Assembly (NCBI GenBank): GCA_963761615.1
Contig: CAVXGU010000001.1
Coordinates: forward strand, 248,001 to 312,000
Length of the DNA: 64,000 nt
Direction of reading: 5' to 3'
Origin: CAVXGU01 sp963761615
GTDB lineage: Bacteria; Acidobacteriota; Vicinamibacteria; Vicinamibacterales; CAVVIG01
A model generated the notes under the pieces. The model was not told the origin of the DNA, did no database searches, and saw only the letters and a list, made by a program, of their open reading frames with translations. Shown piece by piece: positions 26,960 through 33,617 of the stretch (positions are counted from its first letter, which is position 1; every line of letters starts with the position of its first letter). Position numbers and translations under genes: made by a program.

Positions 26960-28639
26960 TCACGCCTTCGGGCTTTTCCGCGCGCGCAGCTCGTGGCGCA
27001 GCGGCTTCTGCACGGCGCTCTTGGGCAGCTCGGCGAGGAACTCCACGGCGCGCGGCACCTTGTACACGGCGAGCTCCTTCCGGCAGTACGCGACGAGCTC
27101 GGCCTGCGTCGCCTCGTGGCCGTCCCGCAGCACGACGAACGACTTGACCGCCTCGCCGTGGACCGGATCCGGCACGCCCACGGTGGCGCACTCGTGAACG
27201 GCGGGATGCGCGGCGAGCACGGCATCGATCTCGTCCGGGTAGACCTTGTAGCCGCTGACGATGATGACGTCCTTCTTCCGGCCGACGATGAAGCAGTACC
27301 CGTCCTCGTCGACGCGCGCGACGTCGCCCGTGCGCAGCCATCCGTCCGCGAGGGCGTCGGCTGACTCCTCGGGCTGGTTCCAGTAGCCGCGCATCACCTG
27401 GGGACCCTTGACGAGCAGCTCGCCCTCGCCGCCGGCGACCTCGATCGTCGGATCGTCCAGGCTCATGATCTTCATGTCCGTGTTCGGACAGGGCACGCCG
27501 ACGCTGCCGATCTTGCGGCGTCCCGCCAGGGGATTGACGTGGGTGACCGGCGACGCTTCGGTGAGTCCGTATCCCTCGACGATCCGCGCGCCCGTGCGGC
27601 TCTCGAAGCGCTCGAGCACGCTCGGAGCGAGCGGGGCCGCGCCCGAGAAGCAGGCCGTCACGCTCCGGAAGTCGGCCGGCTTCAGACGAGGCCGCGCGAG
27701 CATCGCGCTGAACATGGCGGGCACGGCCGGCAGCAGCGTGACGTGGTGGCGGGCGACGTTCCGGACGATCTGCGACACGTCGCGGGGATCCGGAATCAGC
27801 ACGACGGCGCCGGCGATCAGCAGTGGGTAGCTCAACGCGACCGTGAGGCCGAAGACGTGGAAGAACGGCAGCGCGCCGAGGACGACCTCCCGTCCGGGCC
27901 TGGCGCCGGCGAACCACGCGGCAATCTGCTGGGCGTTCGCGGACAGGTTGGCGTGCGTCAGCATCGCGCCCTTCGGCGTTCCCGTCGTGCCGCCGGTGTA
28001 CTGAAGGGCGGCGAGATCGTCCATCGCGAGGGGCGGGTTCGGCGCGAGTGCCCCCGGCCGGGCGATCAGCGTGTGCATCTGGTGCACCCCGGGTTCCTCG
28101 GCCACGGCGGCGATCAAAGGCGGCCGGGCCCTGTGGAGCCTGGCGCGAGCCACGACGCCCGCTGGAAACGGCAGCCACTCGGGAATCGAGGTGACGATGT
28201 AGTGCGAAATGGGAAGCCGGGGGCGGATCGCCTCGATGCGCTGCGCGAACAGATAGTCGGCGACCACGGCCACCGAGCAGCCGGCATCGTTCCACTGATG
28301 CTCGATTTCCCGTTCCACGTACAGCGGATTGGTCATCACGGCGACCGCGCCGGCCCGCAGGACGCCGAGGAAGGCGACCGCCGTCTGCGGCAGATTCGGG
28401 AGCTGGATGGCCACGCGGGCTCCGGGCTGCACGCCGAGCTCGATCAAGGCCGCGGCGAAGCGTTCGACGTGTTCCTGGAGCTCGCGGTACGTCCACCGCC
28501 GATTCACGAAGATGAGGGCCGTGGCCTCGGGATGGTCGCGCGCGCTCCGCTCGAGGAACGCCGGAAGGGGCTCGGGGAGGATCTCGACCGCGGGGGGGAC
28601 GCCGGGATCGTAGGACCGGTGCCAGATCCGATCGGTCAT
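26960..28639 (-). CDS. Long-chain-fatty-acid--CoA ligase (AMP-binding)
   Basis: A 559-residue ANL-superfamily adenylating enzyme. The P-loop is YTGGTTGTPKGAML, followed by FFHVFGLTVA, the A5 motif VEGYGLTEASP, A7 GWLRTGDVA and the late lysine motif KSAVQKPLRHEL, so both half-reactions should work. It activates a fatty or related carboxylic acid with ATP and CoA. The ATG at 28639 overlaps the stop of the upstream membrane hexapeptide gene by 4 nt, so the two are coupled. The much longer open frame upstream is a shadow of that gene. Confidence 0.93.
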   Translation of the reverse strand: MTDRIWHRSYDPGVPPAVEILPEPLPAFLERSARDHPEATALIFVNRRWTYRELQEHVERFAAALIELGVQPGARVAIQLPNLPQTAVAFLGVLRAGAVAVMTNPLYVEREIEHQWNDAGCSVAVVADYLFAQRIEAIRPRLPISHYIVTSIPEWLPFPAGVVARARLHRARPPLIAAVAEEPGVHQMHTLIARPGALAPNPPLAMDDLAALQYTGGTTGTPKGAMLTHANLSANAQQIAAWFAGARPGREVVLGALPFFHVFGLTVALSYPLLIAGAVVLIPDPRDVSQIVRNVARHHVTLLPAVPAMFSAMLARPRLKPADFRSVTACFSGAAPLAPSVLERFESRTGARIVEGYGLTEASPVTHVNPLAGRRKIGSVGVPCPNTDMKIMSLDDPTIEVAGGEGELLVKGPQVMRGYWNQPEESADALADGWLRTGDVARVDEDGYCFIVGRKKDVIIVSGYKVYPDEIDAVLAAHPAVHECATVGVPDPVHGEAVKSFVVLRDGHEATQAELVAYCRKELAVYKVPRAVEFLAELPKSAVQKPLRHELRARKSPKA

Positions 28640-29412
28640 GGGCGCGCGCCCGCGACGGGCTCGCCGTGCGCCGCCCTCTCCTCCAGCGGACGAACGGGCG
28701 CACCGACGTAGATCCGGCCGCCCTCGAGGACGGCGTATTTCGGCACGAAGCTGAGCGCGCCAACCTGCGAGTCGGCGCCGACCTCGACTCCGATCTCGAT
28801 CACGCTTCCGAGGCCGATCGTCACGTTGTCGCCGAGCCGGACGCGAGCGGTCTTGACGACGCCGGCTTCCACCGTGTGTCCGGCCATGTGCACGCCGGCG
28901 CCGATCACCACGCCGTCGCCGCACTCGATCAGGTTGTAGTCGCTCACCGAGAGGCTGTTGACGTAGACACGCCGACCCAGCCGCGCGCCGCACAGCCGCA
29001 GGTGCGCCGTCCAGATCGGCGTGCCGCGGAAGAGCGATCCCGATGCGAGGCGGGCGAGATGAATGGACGCGCCGAACCGGACCCACTGCAGCAGCGCCCA
29101 GTCCATGTCGGCGATCCGCATCTCGGCATCCGGCGGCGTGCGCCACCCGACGAGCCGCAGCGCCAGGGGAGCGGCGAGCAGCAGGCCGAGCGCGAACAGC
29201 ACGTATGATGGGGCGATGCCGAGGCTGACGATCGCCCAGCGCGCGGCGGGGTGGAGCGCTTCGAGACCGATCAGCCAGCGCCAGAAGAACACGACGGGCG
29301 CGGCGGCGAGGCCGCACACCACGGTCTGCACGGCCACGAGCGAGACGATCGTCCAGGCGATGCGCCAGGCGACGACGGCGGTCGACGGCGCGCGCCGGGA
29401 GCGGACGGGCAT
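28636..29412 (-). CDS. Membrane protein with hexapeptide (left-handed beta-helix) domain
   Basis: A 258-residue protein. Residues 15-90 hold two hydrophobic helices (AWRIAWTIVSLVAVQTVVCG; VSLGIAPSYVLFALGLLLAAPLAL). A left-handed beta-helix follows, with the hexad spacing VYVNSLSVSDYN, VVIGAGVHMAGHTV and VTIGLGSVIEIGVEVGA. Such domains form trimeric acyltransferases. The arrangement resembles the C-terminal module found in some peptide-synthetase-like proteins. Coupling to the downstream acyl-CoA ligase gene suggests transfer of the activated acyl group at the membrane. This is inferred, and no substrate is known. Confidence 0.78.
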   Translation of the reverse strand: MPVRSRRAPSTAVVAWRIAWTIVSLVAVQTVVCGLAAAPVVFFWRWLIGLEALHPAARWAIVSLGIAPSYVLFALGLLLAAPLALRLVGWRTPPDAEMRIADMDWALLQWVRFGASIHLARLASGSLFRGTPIWTAHLRLCGARLGRRVYVNSLSVSDYNLIECGDGVVIGAGVHMAGHTVEAGVVKTARVRLGDNVTIGLGSVIEIGVEVGADSQVGALSFVPKYAVLEGGRIYVGAPVRPLEERAAHGEPVAGARP

Positions 29413-29414
29413 CG

Positions 29415-30176
29415 GTGGCGTCTCCAGTGCGTAGCGGCTACGACCCCCGGCTGTCGGTGCAGGGCGAGGGCCACGCGGTGATCCTGGTCCCGGGCATGAA
29501 CGGCACGGGTGAGCTGTTCTACCGCCAGGTTCCCCGCCTGGAGCGATCCTATCGCGTTGCCACCTATTCTCTGCGGGAAGACGCCGACAGCCTCGACGTG
29601 CTGGCGGCGGACCTCGCTCGAGTCGTCGAGAGCGTCGCGCCCGACGACCGCCGCGCCACCATCGTGGGAGAGTCCTTCGGCGGGGCCGTCGCGCTCACCT
29701 TCGCGCTCGATTATCCCGGGCACGTCCGGTCCCTCGTCATCCTCAATTCGTTCGCGCACTTCGCTCCCCAGTTCCGGCTGCACCTGGCGATCGCGGGCCT
29801 CGGGATCCTGCCGTGGGGCATGATGCCGGTCGTGCGCCACCTGACGGCGTTCCGCCTGCACTCGCGGCACACCCATCGCGCCGAGGTGAAGCAGTTCATC
29901 CAGCTGACGACGCGGGCGAGCCGGGACGGCTACATCAGCCGGCTGAAGCTGCTGACCCGCTACGACGTCCGGCACCGGCTGCGCGAGATCAGCCGCCCGG
30001 CGCTGTTTCTCGCGTCGGAAAAAGATCACCTGGTGCCGGCGGTGGCGCAGGCGCGCTTCATGTCCGAGCGCGTGCCGGGCAGCGTCATGCGGATTCTGGA
30101 AGGGCACGGGCACATCTGTCTGATCGCGCCCGACCTGGATCTGGCCGCGATTCTTCGCGAGTGGCAGCAGACGTGA
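29415..30176 (+). CDS. Alpha/beta hydrolase fold protein
   Basis: A 253-residue alpha/beta hydrolase. The oxyanion region is LVPGMNGTG and the nucleophile elbow is IVGESFGGAVAL (Ser near residue 82). Asp is in FLASEKDHLVP and His in LEGHGHICL, so the triad is intact. No signal peptide is present. The GTG at 29415 lies only 2 bp from the divergent start at 29412, so starts at 29427 or 29457 are also possible. It may act on esters made by the neighbouring ligase/acyltransferase pair. Its last 92 bases overlap the convergent AraC gene. Confidence 0.82.
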   Translation: MASPVRSGYDPRLSVQGEGHAVILVPGMNGTGELFYRQVPRLERSYRVATYSLREDADSLDVLAADLARVVESVAPDDRRATIVGESFGGAVALTFALDYPGHVRSLVILNSFAHFAPQFRLHLAIAGLGILPWGMMPVVRHLTAFRLHSRHTHRAEVKQFIQLTTRASRDGYISRLKLLTRYDVRHRLREISRPALFLASEKDHLVPAVAQARFMSERVPGSVMRILEGHGHICLIAPDLDLAAILREWQQT

Positions 30177-30858
30177 CGAGCGCGCGCGGCGCGCTCCGAT
30201 AGGCCCCCGGCGCCACGCCGGTCAACGCCCGAAACTGCCGGTAGAAGCTGCGCTTGCTCCGGTATCCCACCGCGAGCATTACCGCCTCCACTTTCTCTCC
30301 GACGAGCAGGCGATCCGCTGCGCGCGCGATGCGCACGCGCGTCAGGTAGCCGTGGATCGTGGTGCCCATCTCCTGACGGAACGCCGTGGCCATGCGGCCG
30401 CGCGGCTCGTGGACGCTCGCCGCCAGCGAGTCGAGCGTCAGCCGATCCATGTACCGCTGATCGATCAGGCGCGCGATCGACGACGTCCGCACGGACGCGC
30501 CGTCGGCGGGTGCGGCCGCTCGCGCGGCGGTCGACGGGGGCTCGCGGCACTCCTGGGGCTGCGCGCAGAACGCGGCGAGATCCGCCACGCCGGCCCCGGC
30601 GAGTAAGAAGTGCTCGGCCGAGGGAGAAAGAGTGGCGGCCTCCCGCTGCGACCGGACGACGGCGCGCAGCTCTTCTATTAGCGTCGCGAGAAGGACGAAG
30701 CGCACACGCTCGTCGCGCAGATCGATCGCCGCCAGATCCGAGAGAAACCCCCGCACGCACTGGGGCCATGTCGACGGCGGCACCGCGCGTACGCGATCCA
30801 GCAGCGCGACCTTCAATCGAATCGCGCGCGTGAGCGCCTTCAGTTCGAGGTTCGTCAC
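30085..30858 (-). CDS. AraC-family transcriptional regulator
   Basis: A regulator of about 257 residues. The C-terminal two-helix-turn-helix domain covers residues 125-225, with the first helix pair LTLDSLAASVHEPRGRMATAFRQ and the second VEAVMLAVGYRSKRSFYRQFRALTGVAPGAYR. The N-terminal region (about 115 residues) is helical with no recognised ligand domain. I chose the GTG at 30858 because GAGG lies 4 nt upstream and the longer frame runs through the operator-like repeat at 30958-30993. It probably controls the divergent operon starting at 31059. Confidence 0.83.
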   Translation of the reverse strand: MTNLELKALTRAIRLKVALLDRVRAVPPSTWPQCVRGFLSDLAAIDLRDERVRFVLLATLIEELRAVVRSQREAATLSPSAEHFLLAGAGVADLAAFCAQPQECREPPSTAARAAAPADGASVRTSSIARLIDQRYMDRLTLDSLAASVHEPRGRMATAFRQEMGTTIHGYLTRVRIARAADRLLVGEKVEAVMLAVGYRSKRSFYRQFRALTGVAPGAYRSAPRALVTSAATREESRPDPGRARSDRCARALPESA

Positions 30859-30957
30859 CGGGCCTCGGCTTGCGGGGGGTGCGGTGCGCGCGTGCAAGCG
30901 CCGTACCCTGCCGGCAGCTGATCCGTTCGCGCGTGTGCGGCCGCATGACGCGAACCA

Positions 30958-30993
30958 GAAGGACACCCCTTTGGTACGGAAGGACACCCGTTT
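30958..30993. promoter_or_regulatory. Direct repeat GAAGGACACCCnTTT x2, 21 bp period (likely AraC operator)
   Basis: Copies at 30958-30972 and 30979-30993 match at 14 of 15 positions and are spaced exactly 21 bp, two helical turns. This is the classic layout for AraC-type direct half-sites. It lies 100 bp upstream of the regulator and 65 bp upstream of the divergent operon, so it could serve both. Confidence 0.6.
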
Positions 30994-31058
30994 CCTGTTG
31001 AGCGGGCCCCGGCGCGTCGGCAGACTGACGCCGCGTTCCCCCTCATCCGCGAGGCTCT

Positions 31059-32009
31059 ATGGATACCTTCCGAGTGATCTCGAAGCTCTGGCCGACCGGC
31101 GCCGACCTCGATCTGGGCGACGACACGAACAACGTGACGGTGCCGTCCTCGTTCACGCGCCACGCCGCGAACTTCGTGACGTCGATGGACGGATCGAGCA
31201 CGTATCAGTTCCTCTTCTGGAACACGGGCCGGCACCTGACGAACAAGCGGCACGTGATCTGGAACTTCGGCGTCGGCGGATGGGGTCTCTGGACCGCGAC
31301 GCGCTGGTACGGAACGCCGAGCGGCAACGGGGGCCCGCCGCGGGTTCACGCCGAGGGCTTCACGATTGGCGGCGACGCGCCGCTCGGTCCGGACACGCCG
31401 ATCGACGGCCCCGCCAGCACCTGCGCGTCAGGCGCGTGGCCGTTCATGGGCAACGACCACGAGATCGGGACCGCCGGCGGCGCGGCCGACGTGGTCGCGA
31501 AGGACCCGTTCCACTCGTTGCAGTTCGCCGGATGGCTCCGCCTCGTCTGGGGCGGCGACGACTCCGGCACGTTCGTGGAGACCGACAGCGGAGCGAGTCC
31601 CGGCACCCCCGGCTTCTTCGAGCACGTGAGCGGCGGCTCGTTCCACGCGAATCAGAACACCAGCGCGGACCTGCTCGCGACCTACGGCAACAGCGCGCAG
31701 TCGATCCCGATCACGGTCAACTGGGGCGAGATCTTCGCCGGCCTCGGACTGGGCACCGGGCCGATCGGGCCGGGCGACCCGGGCCCCGACGACCTGGTGC
31801 GCCTGGCCGTCATCGAGCAGCTCCTGCTCAAGACGAAGCCCGGGCTGACGGCCGGGGGCACCAACTTTCAGCGGCTGATCCAGCAGGCGCCGAGCATGAC
31901 GGCGGACGAGCTGAAGCAGGCGAAGACGGCGCTGCAGACCTCGCTCGACCTCGGGAAGACGGCGATGAACGCGATCGACGCGCAGATCAAGGAGCGGGGC
32001 AAGCGCTGA
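31059..32009 (+). CDS. Unknown 316-residue protein coupled to a radical SAM enzyme
   Basis: No family was recognised. There is no signal peptide or membrane helix. Residues 1-240 are rich in Gly, Trp, Asn and Ser with short beta-like strands (YQFLFWNTG, HVIWNFGVGGWGLW). A Gly/Pro hinge (GTGPIGPGDPGPDD) leads to a helical C-terminus (residues 255-316) ending in KERGKR. The stop overlaps the ATG of the radical SAM gene by one base (TGATG), so the two are translationally coupled. It may be a partner or substrate of that enzyme, but this is only inferred from position. It probably depends on the divergent AraC protein. Confidence 0.7.
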   Translation: MDTFRVISKLWPTGADLDLGDDTNNVTVPSSFTRHAANFVTSMDGSSTYQFLFWNTGRHLTNKRHVIWNFGVGGWGLWTATRWYGTPSGNGGPPRVHAEGFTIGGDAPLGPDTPIDGPASTCASGAWPFMGNDHEIGTAGGAADVVAKDPFHSLQFAGWLRLVWGGDDSGTFVETDSGASPGTPGFFEHVSGGSFHANQNTSADLLATYGNSAQSIPITVNWGEIFAGLGLGTGPIGPGDPGPDDLVRLAVIEQLLLKTKPGLTAGGTNFQRLIQQAPSMTADELKQAKTALQTSLDLGKTAMNAIDAQIKERGKR

Positions 32010-32194
32010 TGCCGCGCGCGGGACGGGTGCTGCTCGTCGGGTTCCAGGACCAGGACAACCTGGGGCTCGGCTACCTGGCGAGCAGCCTGCGCGCCGCCGG
32101 GCACGACGTCCGGATCGAGAGCTTCGGCGCGATCCCGACCCGCTCCTCGAGATCTCCCGCCGGTGGAAGCCGGACATCGTCGGCTTCTCGATGA
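32009..32194 (+). CDS. B12-binding radical SAM protein, N-terminal fragment (before frameshift)
   Basis: The first 40 residues (RVLLVGFQDQDNLGLGYLAS, then LRAAGHDVRIESFGA) match the start of a cobalamin-binding Rossmann domain. After about 32130 the frame turns to Arg/Ser-rich nonsense and stops at 32194. One missing base (GCGAT for GCGGAT near 32130) would join it to 32191-33582. The ATG overlaps the upstream stop (TGATG). Confidence 0.7.
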   Translation: MPRAGRVLLVGFQDQDNLGLGYLASSLRAAGHDVRIESFGAIPTRSSRSPAGGSRTSSASR

Positions 32195-33582
32195 TCTTCC
32201 AGTTTCTCGCGCCCGAGTTCGCGCACCTCATCAACACGTTGCGCGGGGACGGCGTGGACGCCCACTTCACGATGGGCGGTCACTACGCCTCGTTCGCGCC
32301 GCAGACCCTCCTCGCGCTGATCCCGGAGCTCGACAGCGTGGTGCGGTTCGAAGGCGAGCTGGCGCTCGTCGAGCTGACGGCGGCGATCGCGAACGCCCTG
32401 CCGTGGCGGGACATTCGGGGTCTGGCGTGGCGGGACGGTGACGAGGTGCGGCTCACCGGTCCGCGGGCGGATCACGTCGATCTCGACACGCTGCCGTGGC
32501 CCGAGCGGACGCACGTGTCGATCCGCCGGCACTCGCTGCCGACCGCGTCCGTGCTCGCGTCGCGCGGATGTCCCTGGACGTGTTCGTTCTGTTCGATCAT
32601 CACGTTCTACGACGGCAACGGAACGAGGGGGCGCCGCCGGCGGAAGCCGGCGCTGGTGGTCGACGAGATGGAGCATCTCGTCCGCCAGCTCGGCGTCCGG
32701 CTGATCCTGTTCCAGGACGACGACTTCCTGGCCGGTGGCCGGGACGCGCGCGAATGGGCGCTGGCCGTCGCGCGGGAAACCGTCGCGCGCGGCCTGCACG
32801 AGGCGATGCGGTTCAAGTTCTCGTGCCGGTCCGACGAGATCCGCGAGGACGTGCTGGAGCCGCTCATCGAGGCGGGTCTGGCGCACGTGTACCTGGGCGT
32901 CGAGGCCGGCAATCCCGACGCGCTCGCCACGCTCAACAAGCACATCACGCCGGAAGTCCACTTCCGCGCCGGCGAGATCCTGCGCCGCCTGGACCTGAGC
33001 TTCGACTTCGGGTTCATGCTCCTCGAGCCGTGGAGCACGGTGACGACCGTGCGGAACAACCTGCGATTCCTGCGCGAGTTCTGCGCGGACGGCTACGCCG
33101 TGGCCGGCTTCTGCCGCACGCTGCCGTACGTCGGCACCCCGATGGAAGAGCGCATGCGGGCCGAAGGGCGCCTGGTCGGTCCCGCGCTCGAAGCCGACTA
33201 CCGCTTCCTCGATCCCCGGCTCGACCTCCTGTGGGACTTCTCGCTCGTGGCGTTCGCCGGCCGCAACTACGGCAAGGACGCCATGTGGGACCGGTTGCGC
33301 GGGTTGCTCTTCGAGGCGCAGCTCGACCACCCGGATCGTCCGCGTCAGCCGGAGTTCCTGGCCGCGGCGCGCGCCCTGACGAACGCGTCGAACACGCTCC
33401 TGCTGGACGTCGCCGAACAGGCGCTCGACGCCATCGAGACCGGCGCCGTGCGCGAGGTCGCCGATCCGGCGCTGATGCACCTCGCGCGTTTCTCGCGCGA
33501 ACAGAACGAGCAGATTCGGGCGGCGATGTCCGCGCTGTGGCAGGCGAGACCGCGCGCCGTCGCCGAAGAGCTCTTCCGCTGA
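32191..33582 (+). CDS. B12-binding domain radical SAM protein, main part
   Basis: The main portion of a class B radical SAM enzyme of about 520 residues when joined to 32009-32194. The rest of the cobalamin domain (GFSMIFQFLAPEF, FTMGGHYASFAP, VVRFEGELALVEL) precedes the iron-sulfur motif RGCPWTCSFC, a CxxxCxxC site. The TIM-barrel segments LFQDDDFLAGG and VYLGVEAGNPDALATLNK follow. Such enzymes methylate unreactive carbons or rearrange skeletons in natural products, lipids or peptides. The true start is upstream in the other frame. The neighbours (unknown protein, AraC) give no pathway, so the substrate is open. Confidence 0.85.
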   Translation: MIFQFLAPEFAHLINTLRGDGVDAHFTMGGHYASFAPQTLLALIPELDSVVRFEGELALVELTAAIANALPWRDIRGLAWRDGDEVRLTGPRADHVDLDTLPWPERTHVSIRRHSLPTASVLASRGCPWTCSFCSIITFYDGNGTRGRRRRKPALVVDEMEHLVRQLGVRLILFQDDDFLAGGRDAREWALAVARETVARGLHEAMRFKFSCRSDEIREDVLEPLIEAGLAHVYLGVEAGNPDALATLNKHITPEVHFRAGEILRRLDLSFDFGFMLLEPWSTVTTVRNNLRFLREFCADGYAVAGFCRTLPYVGTPMEERMRAEGRLVGPALEADYRFLDPRLDLLWDFSLVAFAGRNYGKDAMWDRLRGLLFEAQLDHPDRPRQPEFLAAARALTNASNTLLLDVAEQALDAIETGAVREVADPALMHLARFSREQNEQIRAAMSALWQARPRAVAEELFR

Positions 33583-33617
33583 CTCGAGCCGCCGGTGGTG
33601 TGAAAGGAGAGCACGCG

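Noticed and set aside
30632..32194. 520-residue plus-strand frame antisense to AraC
   Set aside because: Only its last 61 residues (from 32009) resemble a protein. The rest is a GC-rich shadow.
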